Part shown: one piece after another, positions 8,752 through 18,380 of the stretch | Layout of the letters: the number at the start of each line of letters is the position of its first letter | Numbering within the stretch: position 1 is the stretch's first letter | Assembly: GCF_022347765.1 (NCBI RefSeq) | Contig: NZ_JAKRFZ010000005.1 | Location: 269,247-333,246, forward strand | Direction of reading: 5' to 3' | Length of the DNA: 64,000 bases | From: Pseudoalteromonas sp. OOF1S-7 | GTDB taxonomy: Bacteria; Pseudomonadota; Gammaproteobacteria; Enterobacterales; Alteromonadaceae | Notes under the pieces: model-generated | The model's input: the letters and a program-made list of their open reading frames with translations, nothing else | The model's database searches: none | Told to the model about the DNA's origin: nothing | Program-made: the position numbers and the translations under genes

Positions 8752-8853
8752 TTAATGCTCCGGACTAATACAGTAAATATCGTTGCCGGGTGGCCATCCT
8801 CGACACACTGTGTGCCAGATAGGACTCTGTATGTCGGTAAGTACAGGGGTCAT
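8752..8853 (-). CDS. 33-residue ORF leading the HTH-GNAT operon
   Basis: The ATG at 8853 has a very good ribosome-binding site (AGGAG eight bases upstream). The ORF reads MTPVLTDIQSPIW...CISPEH and stops one base before the HTH start codon. It contains two Cys and three Trp-rich turns (IWHTV, GWPPG). It is too short for routine gene calling. It could be a real small protein or a leader peptide that couples or attenuates translation of the HTH protein. No homologue is known to me. The call depends on the ribosome-binding site and exact spacing. Confidence 0.5.
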   Translation of the reverse strand: MTPVLTDIQSPIWHTVCRGWPPGNDIYCISPEH

Positions 8854-9086
8854 GTTGTTCGCTCCTATTAGTCAATACACGCTGCCAAGGAATATTCATG
8901 CCAAAAATTAAAAAGATATATATTACAAATGGTTGGTGAAGATTTTAAGGTGGCGACAATCTTATATATGCACAATATTGATGCAATACAGTGACTATCT
9001 TGGTGCACATTGGATGTTTGTATTCGTCCCTTTTTGATAAACTCCCCGTGGAGCTATTTTTGAAAAGCATAATTATGGGAGCAATA

Positions 9087-9449
9087 ATGAAAAAAGTGAT
9101 CGCGGCAACAGCATTGGTTCTGATGTCCACTTCGTCTTATGCACGAACGTCTATATGTAAGACGACGGCCACGGGTGTTGAGATAAACCGGTATGGTGAG
9201 GTACAGTTTAATACTTCCTCATTTGGCACGTCTAAGCCCGTCTGTAACGTGTCTCAGCAACTTGGCTATATCACTACAGAAACATGTAAAGTGATGTACA
9301 GTCAAATGCTCGCAGCGGTTATGGCACAGTCAACTATTACACTGTGGTTTGAAACAACAGAAACGTGTGCTCAACTTCAGGAAGTGTATAAAAGCGGCTG
9401 GACGAGTTATCAAACTCATGGCTTTAAGCACTTTAGGATCAGCAACTAA
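9087..9449 (+). CDS. Small secreted protein with four cysteines, function unknown
   Basis: 120 residues from ATG 9087, chosen because GGGAG lies five bases upstream. Longer starts at 8991 and 9075 lack this and would bury the signal peptide. The N-terminus is a textbook signal sequence: KK, hydrophobic VIAATALVLMSTSS, cleavage after YA. The mature part has Cys in ICKTT, PVCNV, ETCKV and ETCAQ, enough for two disulfides. I do not recognise the family. It is convergent with lnt and apparently monocistronic. Confidence 0.65.
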   Translation: MKKVIAATALVLMSTSSYARTSICKTTATGVEINRYGEVQFNTSSFGTSKPVCNVSQQLGYITTETCKVMYSQMLAAVMAQSTITLWFETTETCAQLQEVYKSGWTSYQTHGFKHFRISN

Positions 9450-9459
9450 ATGCTGCATT

Positions 9460-9492
9460 AAAAACGAGCCTACTTTTACAAGTAGTCTCGTT
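9460..9492 (-). terminator. Rho-independent terminator of the lnt operon
   Basis: On the minus strand AACGAG and TACTT arms pair with AAGTA and CTCGTT, with loop GTAA, followed by TTTTTAA. The lnt stop codon lies within the upstream arm. The hairpin also sits at the end of the convergent secreted-protein gene. Confidence 0.7.
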
Positions 9493-11056
9493 CAACCCGG
9501 CACTTCAATCTGGTCAAGCCTTTCTCTAACACAATGAACCCAGCCAGAAACACCAACAATACCCAAACCCACTTATTCCCGTGCTGACTATAAAAGCTGT
9601 CTCCATGAATCAGTTTTACGTCCAGTAACATCGTTTCCTCAACAAACTGAGGGAGCGTATGCTGAGTCTGGCTGAGCGGATCGTAAATTCCACTGATCCC
9701 ATTATTGGTTACTCTGATCAGAGGGCGTTGTAGCTCCAGCGCACGCATGCGGGCTATTTGCATATGCTGATGCGGGCCGTGCGAGTCACCAAACCAGGCG
9801 TCGTTGCTCACGGTAAAGAGCATATCCGACTCACTGGTGTAATTGTTTCTCACCAGTTCGCTGAAGGCAATTTCGTAGCAGATAGCAGGTAAAATATGCA
9901 GCCCGTTGGCTATCAGGTTCGGCTGCTGCGCTTCGCCTCGCGAGAAGGATGACATGGCCAGGTTGAATAACGGCGCAATGGGTCGCAACCAGGTTTCGAA
10001 CGGGACAAATTCTCCGATCGGCAATAGCTGGTGTTTCTGGTAACGGTTAGGGTGCAAATAGCGATAGTGACCTTGCTCATCCTCTGCATGCTGTTTACCA
10101 ACCACAATCAAAGTGTTATAGACATTGCGGGTATCAAATTGATAATCCGGAATGCCGGTAATGAGTGCGCTTTGATTAAACGCGGCGGCTTTATCCAGAT
10201 TGTGTAAAAAGTCGAACGCTAAGTCTTCCAGCTCAGGAATGGCAGCTTCCGGCCAGACAACTAAGTCGGCCTGCTGCCACAATGGGCGGGTCATGTCCTG
10301 ATATTTAGACATAGTCGGCCAGAACTGCTCAGGCTCCCAGCGCAGGCTTTGCTGAATATTGCCCTGAACCAGCAAGGTTCGGGTTTGCTCGCCGTTATAG
10401 TGCACCGGATTATCCGCTAGGCGTGTAAACAGGGTGAGTGCCAGCACAGGCAGCAGGGCAATTATGGTCAGCTGATAGCGCCTTTGCCAAAGCAGGTAGT
10501 ACAGCAGCGCGCCAAGTAACACACAAACCAGGGTCAGGCCAAACTCGCCAATCCAGGGAGCAAGCATGTTAAGTGGTGCGTCGGTCTGGCTATAGCCAAA
10601 GCTCAGCCACGGGAACCCAGTCAGTAAGGTGCCACGCAGGTATTCAAATATCGCGAACCCACTTAGCAGCAGCGCAATGCGTTGCCAGGGTTTATCCGAA
10701 AAACGTGTTGCCAGGGCAAACGCCAGCGCAGGGTAAATCGCCAGATAGGCACAGAGCAGGCCCATTAACAATAATGAAGCCGGTAAGGGCAGCCCCCCGA
10801 ACTGGGCGATGGAAACATGTACCCAGCTTATTCCGGCTGCAAACCAGCCAAAGCCAAATAAAAAGCCATATTTCGCGGCGTGTCGGGTTGTGGGCTGATC
10901 GGTGACAAAACACGCTACTGCGAGCGCTACAAAAGTCAGGGGCCAGAGGCCAAACGGGGCATAACTAAAGGTCAGTGAGGCACCGCTAAGCAGTGCCAGC
11001 CACGCAAACTTGTCTTTCAGTAAGGTGGTGAGTTTATTCGAAAACGTCTTCAACAT
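9476..11056 (-). CDS. lnt: Apolipoprotein N-acyltransferase
   Basis: 526 residues, close to the usual family length. This inner-membrane enzyme adds the third acyl chain to the N-terminal Cys of lipoproteins. The first ~210 residues hold several membrane spans. The periplasmic nitrilase-like domain follows with the expected triad: Glu in VVWPEAAIPE (near 270), Lys in YQKHQLLPIGEF (near 341) and Cys in LPAICYEIAF (near 393). A final C-terminal membrane span (WVWVLLVFLAGFIVL) is present. The ATG at 11056 overlaps the end of corC by 23 bases. Gene order with corC, ybeY, ybeZ and miaB matches E. coli, indicating one operon. Confidence 0.97.
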   Translation of the reverse strand: MLKTFSNKLTTLLKDKFAWLALLSGASLTFSYAPFGLWPLTFVALAVACFVTDQPTTRHAAKYGFLFGFGWFAAGISWVHVSIAQFGGLPLPASLLLMGLLCAYLAIYPALAFALATRFSDKPWQRIALLLSGFAIFEYLRGTLLTGFPWLSFGYSQTDAPLNMLAPWIGEFGLTLVCVLLGALLYYLLWQRRYQLTIIALLPVLALTLFTRLADNPVHYNGEQTRTLLVQGNIQQSLRWEPEQFWPTMSKYQDMTRPLWQQADLVVWPEAAIPELEDLAFDFLHNLDKAAAFNQSALITGIPDYQFDTRNVYNTLIVVGKQHAEDEQGHYRYLHPNRYQKHQLLPIGEFVPFETWLRPIAPLFNLAMSSFSRGEAQQPNLIANGLHILPAICYEIAFSELVRNNYTSESDMLFTVSNDAWFGDSHGPHQHMQIARMRALELQRPLIRVTNNGISGIYDPLSQTQHTLPQFVEETMLLDVKLIHGDSFYSQHGNKWVWVLLVFLAGFIVLEKGLTRLKCRVERDYL

Positions 11057-11912
11057 GTTCAGCTTTTGGCATGGTCACCTGTAACTGCAAAATACGGCGA
11101 TTGTCCGAGTTGGTAACCTTGAACTGCAAAGGTGCAATATCAATGGTTTCGCCCCGGCTTGGCATATGGCCAAAAGCATGCAAGATGATCCCGCCTATGG
11201 TGTCGGCTTCTTGCGTGTCATATTCCGTTTTAAAGAAGTCGTTGAATTCATCTAATGGGGTAAGAGCCTGAACGTTGAACACGTGTTTAGAGAGCTGGCG
11301 AATGGCCTGCTGTTCGTCTTCATTGTCGTGCTCATCTTCAATTTCACCTACGATGGTTTCCAGAATATCTTCGATGGTCACCAGGCCCGAAACACCACCA
11401 TACTCATCAATAACAATGGCCATGTGATAGCGTTTTTGACGGAACTCATTGAGCAGCGCATCAACACGTTTACTTTCTGGTACCACAACGGCAGGTCGCA
11501 AGTATTCACGGATGGTTGGCAGTTCACTGTCGCGCTGAACAATCAGCGGTAGCAGATCTTTGGCCAGTAAAATGCCTTCGACATGATCTTTGTCTTCGCA
11601 AATGACTGGAAAGCGCGAATGGCTGGATTCAACCATAGCGGGTAACTGCGACTCCAGGTCCTGATCAATATCCAGCGTCACCATTTGTGAGCGCGGGATC
11701 ATGATGTCACGGACTTTCAGTTCAGAAACACTGAGTACGCCTTCCATCATGTCTTTGGTTTCAGGGTCGATCAGGGCTCGTTCCTGCGCGTCGGCAATTA
11801 CTTCTACCAACTCTTCTTTATTTTGGGGTTCCCCTTGCAGCATCTGAGTGATGCGTCCCAGCCAGGTCTTGCTCGAAGAACCCTGACTACTTTGCGAGTT
11901 TTCGTCGCTCAT
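11034..11912 (-). CDS. corC: CorC/YbeX family CBS-domain protein
   Basis: 292 residues. Two CBS domains occupy about residues 65-190 (starting VRDIMIPRSQMVTLD; second ending VSGLVTIEDILETIVGEI). A C-terminal CorC_HlyC domain (residues ~205-285, ADTIGGIILHAFGHMP) follows. No membrane span is present, so this is the short cytosolic YbeX type. The name refers to magnesium/cobalt efflux, but in E. coli ybeX is co-expressed with ybeY and ybeZ and linked to ribosome metabolism. It follows ybeY by about 22 bases and overlaps lnt by 23 bases. Confidence 0.95.
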   Translation of the reverse strand: MSDENSQSSQGSSSKTWLGRITQMLQGEPQNKEELVEVIADAQERALIDPETKDMMEGVLSVSELKVRDIMIPRSQMVTLDIDQDLESQLPAMVESSHSRFPVICEDKDHVEGILLAKDLLPLIVQRDSELPTIREYLRPAVVVPESKRVDALLNEFRQKRYHMAIVIDEYGGVSGLVTIEDILETIVGEIEDEHDNEDEQQAIRQLSKHVFNVQALTPLDEFNDFFKTEYDTQEADTIGGIILHAFGHMPSRGETIDIAPLQFKVTNSDNRRILQLQVTMPKAEHVEDVFE

Positions 11913-11934
11913 TGCGGTGTGTTACTCCAGTCGG

Positions 11935-12393
11935 TTAAACGTCATCTCGATATGGGTCAGCAATGCCCAGATCGGCTAAGAATTCTTTTTCAAGACTTTC
12001 CATTTCATCGGCGTCCTGTTCATTTATATGGTCAAAGCCCAACAAATGCAAGCACCCGTGTACCACCATGTGGGCAAAATGGTCGTGGAAAGTTTTTTCC
12101 TGTTCTTCGGCCTCACGAAAAACTACCTGAGGACAAATAATTAGGTCGCCAACTAAAGGCAGCTCAATTCCAGGCGGCGCTTCAAAAGGAAAAGACAGCA
12201 CATTGGTTGGCTTGTCTTTGCCACGGTACTGGCTGTTCAGTTCCTGGCTTTCCGCTTCGTCTGCAATTCGTATTGTGACCTCAGCCTCTTCCTTATACGC
12301 AAGGAGTGCTTTTTCGGCCCACAACTGAAATTGTTCAGCAGAGGGCAGGTTGGCGAAGTCACTGGCAATCTGTAGATCTACCTCAAGCGACAT
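11935..12393 (-). CDS. ybeY: Endoribonuclease YbeY, rRNA maturation factor
   Basis: 152 residues. The zinc site [11 protein letters not shown] (H-x3-H-x5-H) is complete near residue 115. The conserved block [19 protein letters not shown] is also present. YbeY takes part in 16S rRNA 3'-end processing and late 70S ribosome quality control. Its start overlaps the ybeZ stop (TAATG), giving coupled translation, as expected for partners that work together. Confidence 0.97.
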   Translation of the reverse strand: MSLEVDLQIASDFANLPSAEQFQLWAEKALLAYKEEAEVTIRIADEAESQELNSQYRGKDKPTNVLSFPFEAPPGIELPLVGDLIICPQVVFREAEEQEKTFHDHFAHMVVHGCLHLLGFDHINEQDADEMESLEKEFLADLGIADPYRDDV

Positions 12394-13475
12394 TATGAGC
12401 GCTCCTCGTCATTGGCATTCGGCTGTGTATCAGCTGGCGCGGTATTGGCCTGTGCCTGTAATCTTGCCTGCTGTTTGTTAAACTTTTCCTTTCGCTCGGC
12501 TTCTTCTTTTTTCTCATAGGCTTCAACAATGCGTGCCACCACTGGGTGACGCACCACATCATGCGACTTAAAGAAGTTAAACGAAATCTCGTCTACCTCA
12601 CCCAGCACATCAATGGCGTGGCGCAAGCCAGAACGCGCACCGCGTGGTAAATCCACCTGAGTGATATCACCGGTGATCACCGCTTTGGAATTAAAGCCAA
12701 TCCGGGTCAGGAACATTTTCATCTGCTCTGTGGTGGTGTTCTGGCTTTCATCCAGAATAATAAAGGCGTCGTTCAGTGTCCGGCCTCGCATGTATGCCAG
12801 AGGTGCCACTTCTATCACGTTCTTTTCGATCAGGCGCTCGACCTTTTCAAAGCCCAGCATTTCGAACAGGGCGTCGTACAGCGGGCGCAAATATGGGTCT
12901 ATCTTTTGCGTCAGGTCGCCGGGCAAGAAACCGAGTTTTTCGCCGGCTTCAACGGCCGGACGAGTCAGCAGAATACGACGAATTTCCTGACGTTCCAGGG
13001 CATCTACCGCCGCTGCTACCGCCAGGTAAGTTTTACCTGTGCCCGCCGGACCGATACCAAAACAGATGTCATGAGTCAGAATATTCGCCACATACAGGCT
13101 CTGGTTAGGGTTGCGAGGCTTAACCACACCACGACGTGTTTTGATAAACACTTCTTTTTCCCACACATCCGGGGCTTCCTGCTCCAGGCAGTTCGCTTCG
13201 GTGATAGCCAGATGAACCTGATCCGGTTCTATATCTGCAAACTTGCCGCGTACGGGCTGGGTTTCGACATACAGAGATTTCAAGATGTCGACGGCGGCTT
13301 TTGCCACAACTGGCTGGCCGGTGACTTTAAACCAGTTATCTCTGTGGGTAATCTCTATGCCCAGACGACGTTCGATTTGCTTCAGGTTGTCATCAAAAGG
13401 CCCGCATAAAGAAGATAGGCGGTGATTGTCGGAGGGTTCCAGATAAAATTCGATATTCTTGACTTGGTTACTCAA
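12393..13475 (-). CDS. ybeZ: PhoH-like ATPase YbeZ
   Basis: 360 residues. The N-terminal part (1-125) resembles a KH-like RNA-binding region ([23 protein letters not shown]). The PhoH domain has Walker A GPAGTGKT near residue 145 and Walker [10 protein letters not shown]. The C-terminus is a Lys/Glu/Gln-rich tail. YbeZ works with YbeY in RNA metabolism. The gene lies 53 bases after miaB and overlaps ybeY by one base. Confidence 0.96.
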   Translation of the reverse strand: MSNQVKNIEFYLEPSDNHRLSSLCGPFDDNLKQIERRLGIEITHRDNWFKVTGQPVVAKAAVDILKSLYVETQPVRGKFADIEPDQVHLAITEANCLEQEAPDVWEKEVFIKTRRGVVKPRNPNQSLYVANILTHDICFGIGPAGTGKTYLAVAAAVDALERQEIRRILLTRPAVEAGEKLGFLPGDLTQKIDPYLRPLYDALFEMLGFEKVERLIEKNVIEVAPLAYMRGRTLNDAFIILDESQNTTTEQMKMFLTRIGFNSKAVITGDITQVDLPRGARSGLRHAIDVLGEVDEISFNFFKSHDVVRHPVVARIVEAYEKKEEAERKEKFNKQQARLQAQANTAPADTQPNANDEERS

Positions 13476-13528
13476 AACAACTTCCTAATAACAAGACGCC
13501 AGCATCAGCTGGCGTCGAAATTCCAAGA

Positions 13529-14962
13529 CTAAGGCGTAAAGGTCGCTACACCCAGTTCGTTGGCTTCAGGTTCTGCCGGGGCACGATTTAAGATATCAGA
13601 TGGCGCCACATCACGGCGTAAGTCCATCTCAGCTTCGGTCCTGATCAGCTCACCACGTAGCGAGTTTGGCAGCGCTTCTGTGATACGTACATCAACAAAC
13701 TGACCGATCACTGAGTGAGGACCTTCAAAGTTCACCACTCGGTTATTCTCGGTACGGCCACGCAATTCCATCGGGTTCTTTTTCGACGGACCTTCGACCA
13801 GAATACGCTGCTCAGTGCCATGCATTTTGCGGCTGATATCCTGCGCCATTTGATTAATGCGGTTTTGTAACAAGTACAAACGCTCTTTCTTTTCCTGTTC
13901 GGTAACATCATCAGGCAAGTCAGACGCTGGCGTGCCTGGACGCGCTGAATAGATAAAGCTGAAACTCATATCAAAGCCAATGTCGTTGATCAGATTCATA
14001 GTCGCTTCGAAATCCGCTTTGCTTTCGCCCGGGAAGCCAATGATGAAGTCAGAACTCATGCTCAGGTTCGGACGGACCTTGCGCAGCTTGCGGATAGTCG
14101 ACTTGTACTCAAGCGCCGTATGGCCACGCTTCATCAGGTTCAGAATGCGGTCTGAGCCACTTTGAACCGGTAAGTGCAGGTGATCAACCAGCTCTGGCAC
14201 GTCCGCGTATGCGTCGATGATGTCTGGTGTGAACTCAACCGGGTGTGAGGTGGTGTAACGAATACGGTCGATGCCATCAATGGCCGCCACAAAACGCAAC
14301 AGATCAGAGAAATAGCAAATTTCGCCATCGTGCATTTCGCCGCGATAGGCGTTTACGTTCTGACCCAACAGGTTCACCTCACGCACACCTTGCTCTGCCA
14401 GCTGGGCAACTTCTAATAAAACATCATCAAGTGGACGGCTTACTTCTTCACCACGAGTATAAGGTACAACGCAGAAAGTACAGTATTTAGAGCAGCCTTC
14501 CATAATAGAGACAAAGGCACTCGGACCTTCTGCTTTTGGCTCTGGCAGGCGGTCAAATTTCTCGATTTCCGGGAATGAAATATCGACCACAGAGCCTTGC
14601 TTGCTCTGCACTTGTTTGATCATTTCCGGCAGACGGTGCAAAGTTTGCGGGCCAAACACGATATCAACAAAGGGTGCACGTTGACGAATGGTATCGCCTT
14701 CCTGAGACGCCACACAGCCACCGACACCAATGACCAGATCCGGGTTGTCGTCTTTGAGCAGTTTCCAGCGACCCAGTTGGTGGAATACTTTTTCCTGTGC
14801 TTTTTCACGAATTGAACAGGTATTGAGTAGGATCACATCCGCTTGCTCAGCTTCTTCTGTTAGCTGATAGCCGTTGGTGGAGTCAAGCAGATCCGCCATT
14901 TTCTGGGAGTCATACTCGTTCATCTGACAGCCCCAGGTTTTGATATGCAACTTTTTACTCAT
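13529..14962 (-). CDS. miaB: tRNA-2-methylthio-N6-dimethylallyladenosine synthase
   Basis: 477 residues. It methylthiolates i6A37 in tRNAs reading UNN codons. The N-terminal UPF0004 domain carries three cluster Cys (WGCQMN, NTCSIRE, GGCVASQ). The radical-SAM motif CSKYCTFC lies near residue 157, and a TRAM domain (IRTEAEM end) near 380-450. It heads the ybeZ-ybeY-corC-lnt operon and is divergent from the ubiquinone hydroxylase gene, as in E. coli. The many tRNA-Leu genes just beyond carry A37 in an A-rich loop context suitable for other modifications, so no direct link is claimed. Confidence 0.98.
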   Translation of the reverse strand: MSKKLHIKTWGCQMNEYDSQKMADLLDSTNGYQLTEEAEQADVILLNTCSIREKAQEKVFHQLGRWKLLKDDNPDLVIGVGGCVASQEGDTIRQRAPFVDIVFGPQTLHRLPEMIKQVQSKQGSVVDISFPEIEKFDRLPEPKAEGPSAFVSIMEGCSKYCTFCVVPYTRGEEVSRPLDDVLLEVAQLAEQGVREVNLLGQNVNAYRGEMHDGEICYFSDLLRFVAAIDGIDRIRYTTSHPVEFTPDIIDAYADVPELVDHLHLPVQSGSDRILNLMKRGHTALEYKSTIRKLRKVRPNLSMSSDFIIGFPGESKADFEATMNLINDIGFDMSFSFIYSARPGTPASDLPDDVTEQEKKERLYLLQNRINQMAQDISRKMHGTEQRILVEGPSKKNPMELRGRTENNRVVNFEGPHSVIGQFVDVRITEALPNSLRGELIRTEAEMDLRRDVAPSDILNRAPAEPEANELGVATFTP

Positions 14963-15288
14963 TGAAATAATGCCTCGTTTTCAACTCGGTGAATAGCACG
15001 GTGTGCGACGCTAAAACAACTAATATCACTAAGCCGACCCGCTCATCACCTGTGCTAATACAGAGCATAACCTGTATCTTTGCCAGAATCTTGCGTGAAA
15101 TTAGTTTAAAGGACGCGTATTTTATATGACCTAATGACACTAGCCAAGTATAGTTTTTAACTTTAGAAACCAAGATCAAGGCATCTTGTATTTGCTCGGC
15201 TACACTATGCAGGGCTGTGAACCTTTCATAGCGAATTGGGTTACAATAGCAGGATATGACTTAGCAAGCAGAACTAAGGAAAAAGGGT
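14963..15288. other. Divergent intergenic region between miaB and the ubi hydroxylase gene
   Basis: 326 bases expected to hold promoters for both operons. I cannot assign a convincing -35/-10 pair. Small ORFs crossing it look spurious. Confidence 0.5.
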
Positions 15289-16452
15289 ATGAAAAACAAA
15301 GTGCTGATAGTAGGCGGTGGCATGGTTGGTGCAGCCGCCGCCGTCAACCTCGCGCAGCAAGGCCTGACAGTCACTGTGCTCGAAACGCATCCATTGGATG
15401 CCATGCAGGCACTAACGGACGAGAGCATCGATATTCGGGTCTCTGCCATTAATCGCTTTTCAGAAGCTTTGCTGGATGAACTCCAGGCAATGCCGTTGCT
15501 TCGTAATGCCAGACTGGCACCGTATCAGCAGCTCGAAGCGTATGAGCAGGAAAATAACAGCCTGCTATTTGATTGCGAGGAGCTGGCTGCAACGCATTTA
15601 GGCCACATTGTTGAAAACCGCCTTATTCAGGCCAGTTTATGGGCACAGTTCGAACGCCTTGGTATTCAGATCGAACAGGTTTCTGGCACGCCGCAGGCAA
15701 TCAAGCAAAATACTGATTCGGTTGAGTTGATTTACCCGGAGCAAAGTTATCAGGCCGATTTACTGTTAGCTGCTGACGGCGGACGCTCGGTGGTACGCAA
15801 ACTGGCTGGCATTGGGGTGACCGGTTGGCAATATCAGCAACATTGTATGGGTGTGCTAATCAAACTGGATGCGCCGCAGCAGGTAAAAACCTGGCAGCAG
15901 TTTAAGCCGTCCGGACCGATTGCCTTTTTGCCCATGCAATATCCGTATGCCAATCTGATTTGGTATCACCATGGTAATGAGCTGGCGCAGATGAAGACGT
16001 TATCGAATGCACAGTTAAAGCAGGAGATACAAAATCACTTCTTCGATTTACCCGGTGAGTTCGAGGTGTTGCAAAGCGCGGTATTTCCACTGGCCAGACA
16101 ACATGCCAATCAATACCATCAGGGGCGTGTCGTCCTGATTGGCGACTCAGCACACACCATTAACCCGCTGGCAGGGCAGGGCGTTAATTTAGGGTTCAAA
16201 GATGTAGCTGCGCTGGCAAGCGCACTGGAAGGCGCTGAGGACATTGGTAACGCCGCCTTGCTGCGCCGCTATGAGCAGAGCCGTCGCAACGATAATCTGA
16301 TGATGATGAGCATGATGGACGCCTGCTACTTTGGCTTCTCTAACGAAATTGCACCTTTAAAGCATTTACGCAACTTGGTGTTAAAAGTGGCTAATCATGC
16401 TGGTCCAATTAAACGTGAAGTATTGAAACATGCAATGGGTGGCGTCGTTTAG
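15289..16452 (+). CDS. ubiF: UbiF/UbiH-type FAD-dependent ubiquinone biosynthesis monooxygenase
   Basis: 387 residues, with ATG 15289 after AAAAAGGGT. The N-terminal FAD dinucleotide motif is VLIVGGGMVGAAAAVNLAQQG. The DG motif is LLAADGGRSVVRKLA near residue 165. The second FAD motif is GDSAHTINPLAGQGVNLGFKD near 285. Flanking genes match the E. coli miaB / ubiF / tRNA arrangement, which supports UbiF (C6 hydroxylation in ubiquinone synthesis). The motifs alone would not separate UbiF from UbiH, UbiI or VisC. Confidence 0.88.
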   Translation: MKNKVLIVGGGMVGAAAAVNLAQQGLTVTVLETHPLDAMQALTDESIDIRVSAINRFSEALLDELQAMPLLRNARLAPYQQLEAYEQENNSLLFDCEELAATHLGHIVENRLIQASLWAQFERLGIQIEQVSGTPQAIKQNTDSVELIYPEQSYQADLLLAADGGRSVVRKLAGIGVTGWQYQQHCMGVLIKLDAPQQVKTWQQFKPSGPIAFLPMQYPYANLIWYHHGNELAQMKTLSNAQLKQEIQNHFFDLPGEFEVLQSAVFPLARQHANQYHQGRVVLIGDSAHTINPLAGQGVNLGFKDVAALASALEGAEDIGNAALLRRYEQSRRNDNLMMMSMMDACYFGFSNEIAPLKHLRNLVLKVANHAGPIKREVLKHAMGGVV

Positions 16453-16585
16453 ACGTCATTCATGACAGGAATAACAGATAGAAAAGTAGTGAAGCAAAAT
16501 TAACTGGAAACTACGAAGACGATGGAAAAATAATTAAGATATATCGGAAGAGTAATAAGGTAGTTGAAGTTGTCTTTGAACTAAA

Positions 16586-16670
16586 TGGTGCGGAAGGAGA
16601 GACTTGAACTCTCACAACCGAAGTTACAGAAACCTGAATCCTGCGCGTCTACCAATTCCGCCACTTCCGC
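16586..16670 (-). tRNA. tRNA-Leu (CAG)
   Basis: 85 nt with encoded CCA. Acceptor GCGGAAG/CTTCCGC, discriminator A, anticodon stem CAGGA/TTCTG, loop TTCAGGT. Last gene of the Met-Leu-Gln operon. Confidence 0.96.
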
Positions 16671-16697
16671 ATCGTATATTTAGTTTATCAATGAAAA

Positions 16698-16750
16698 AGA
16701 AACCTGAATCCTGCGTCTCATTCGACAACAGCCAATTCTGACACTTTTGC
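16698..16750 (-). pseudogene. tRNA-Leu(CAG)-like spacer remnant 1
   Basis: Keeps the 5' half of tRNA-Leu(CAG), including GAATTGG and ACGCAGGATTCAGGTTTC. The D-loop is replaced by a segment that pairs back to the anticodon stem (CTG..GTC with GAC.CAG). No T arm, no CCA. Confidence 0.7.
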
Positions 16751-16777
16751 ATCGTATATTTAGTACATCAACGATAA

Positions 16778-16830
16778 AGAAAACCGAATCCTGCGTCTAA
16801 TTCGACAACAGCCAATTCCGTCACTTTTGC
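16778..16830 (-). pseudogene. tRNA-Leu(CAG)-like spacer remnant 2
   Basis: Near-copy of the preceding remnant with the same back-pairing insert. The loop differs (GAATTA against GAATGA). Confidence 0.7.
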
Positions 16831-16881
16831 ATCGAGTATTTAGTTTTTAAAAAGAAGAAAGTTTTCAAGATAAGAGTTAAA

Positions 16882-16966
16882 TGGTGCGGAAAGAGAGACT
16901 TGAACTCTCACAACCGAAGTTACAGAAACCTGAATCCTGCGCGTCTACCAATTCCGCCACTTCCGC
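16882..16966 (-). tRNA. tRNA-Leu (CAG)
   Basis: 85 nt with encoded CCA. Identical to the other CAG copy except that the 3' acceptor strand is TTTCCGC, giving a G-U pair at the base of the acceptor stem. Confidence 0.96.
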
Positions 16967-17003
16967 ATCGTATATTTAACTGTATTTCCATCTCGTGAAG
17001 AGA

Positions 17004-17078
17004 TGGCTGGAGTACCAGGATTTGAACCTGGGAATGGCGGGATCAAAACCCGCTGCCTTACCGCTTGGCGATACTCCA
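17004..17078 (-). tRNA. tRNA-Gln (TTG)
   Basis: 75 nt. Acceptor TGGAGTA/TACTCCA, discriminator G, CCA encoded. Anticodon loop TTTTGAT between GCGGG and CCCGC. Confidence 0.97.
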
Positions 17079-17100
17079 GCAATAATTCAAATCTAAATAC

Positions 17101-17183
17101 ATTCTCCAAGAATTGAATCTGGGTGTGGATGAGTGAGGGATCAAAACCTCTCTCTACTGCACTTACCGCTTGGCGATACTCCA
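17101..17183 (-). pseudogene. tRNA-Gln-like remnant
   Basis: The 5' half (TGGAGTATCGCCAAGCGGTAAG) matches tRNA-Gln exactly. The anticodon arm is altered (GAGAGGTTTTGATCCCTC), the T arm is mismatched, and the 3' acceptor strand and CCA are lost. Confidence 0.75.
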
Positions 17184-17300
17184 GCAATAATTCAAATCTT
17201 GAATCCAGATAAATCTAAGAGATAATATCCTTCTTCTTAACGCTTGATACTACAGAAATAAAAAGCGTAATCAAGAGTTTTAGTTCTAACTTGAAGAACA

Positions 17301-17385
<85 letters not shown>

Positions 17386-17399
17386 ATATTTTTCGCTTT

Positions 17400-17460
17400 G
17401 ATATTGGAACCTAAATCCAGCGTCTAGTTCAAGACATCTGGCCAATTCCGCCATTTCCGC
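17400..17460 (-). pseudogene. tRNA-Leu(TAG)-like spacer remnant
   Basis: The 5' half is preserved from GCGGAAATGG through the TTTAGG loop. The insert CCAGATGTCT pairs with AGACGCTGG. No 3' half. Confidence 0.7.
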
Positions 17461-17487
17461 ATTAAATTGTATCTCTCAAAAAAGAGA

Positions 17488-17562
17488 TGGCTGGAGTACC
17501 AGGATTTGAACCTGGGAATGGCGGGATCAAAACCCGCTGCCTTACCGCTTGGCGATACTCCA
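17488..17562 (-). tRNA. tRNA-Gln (TTG)
   Basis: 75 nt, CCA encoded, same sequence as the other intact Gln copies. Lies between a Leu-like and a Gln-like remnant. Confidence 0.97.
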
Positions 17563-17582
17563 ACGAAAACTCAAACCTAAAT

Positions 17583-17667
17583 GCTGGTCCCAGGATTTGA
17601 ATCTGGGGGTGAACGAGTGAGGGATCAAAACCTCTCTCTTCTGTCCTTACCGCTTGGCGATACTCCA
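17583..17667 (-). pseudogene. tRNA-Gln-like remnant
   Basis: Same type as 17101-17183. The intact 5' half is followed by an altered anticodon arm with the TTTTGATC loop and a partly paired T arm (CCCAGATTCAAATCCTGGG). The 3' acceptor strand no longer pairs. Confidence 0.75.
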
Positions 17668-17709
17668 ACAAAGGTATTTAAAGTTATTTCAGTTCAAACT
17701 TCAAGAACA

Positions 17710-17794
<85 letters not shown>

Positions 17795-17810
17795 ATATTT
17801 TTTGCTTTGA

Positions 17811-17870
17811 TATTGGAAACCTAAATCCAGCGTCTAGTTCAAGACATCTGGCCACTTCCGCCACTTCCGC
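17811..17870 (-). pseudogene. tRNA-Leu(TAG)-like spacer remnant
   Basis: Nearly the same as 17400-17460, with the same CCAGATGTCT insert pairing to AGACGCTGG. Confidence 0.7.
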
Positions 17871-17889
17871 ATATTTATCTCAGAAGAGA

Positions 17890-17964
17890 TGGCTGGAGTA
17901 CCAGGATTTGAACCTGGGAATGGCGGGATCAAAACCCGCTGCCTTACCGCTTGGCGATACTCCA
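17890..17964 (-). tRNA. tRNA-Gln (TTG)
   Basis: 75 nt, CCA encoded, anticodon loop TTTTGAT. Confidence 0.97.
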
Positions 17965-18000
17965 ACGAAAAATTGATTATTTCAGTTCTTATCGAGAACA

Positions 18001-18085
<85 letters not shown>

Positions 18086-18089
18086 AACG

Positions 18090-18166
18090 TGGTGGCTATG
18101 CCCTGATTTGAACAGGGGACCCCATCATTATGAGTGATGTGCTCTAACCAGCTGAGCTACATAGCC
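18090..18166 (-). tRNA. tRNA-Met (CAT), elongator
   Basis: 77 nt, CCA encoded. Acceptor GGCTATG/CATAGCC, loop CTCATAA. Fully paired first base pair marks it as elongator, not initiator. Only four bases separate it from the next Leu gene. Confidence 0.96.
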
Positions 18167-18168
18167 AA

Positions 18169-18243
18169 TGGCTGGAGTACCAGGATTTGAACCTGGGAAT
18201 GGCGGGATCAAAACCCGCTGCCTTACCGCTTGGCGATACTCCA
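18169..18243 (-). tRNA. tRNA-Gln (TTG)
   Basis: 75 nt, CCA encoded, anticodon loop TTTTGAT. Two bases from the neighbouring Met gene. Confidence 0.97.
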
Positions 18244-18279
18244 ACGAAAAGTCGATTATTTCAGTTCTTATCGAGAACA

Positions 18280-18364
<85 letters not shown>

Positions 18365-18380
18365 ACATCTTTTGCTTCTA

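Noticed and set aside
17101..17183. Functional fifth tRNA-Gln
   Set aside because: The acceptor strands no longer pair, the T arm is mismatched and CCA is missing.
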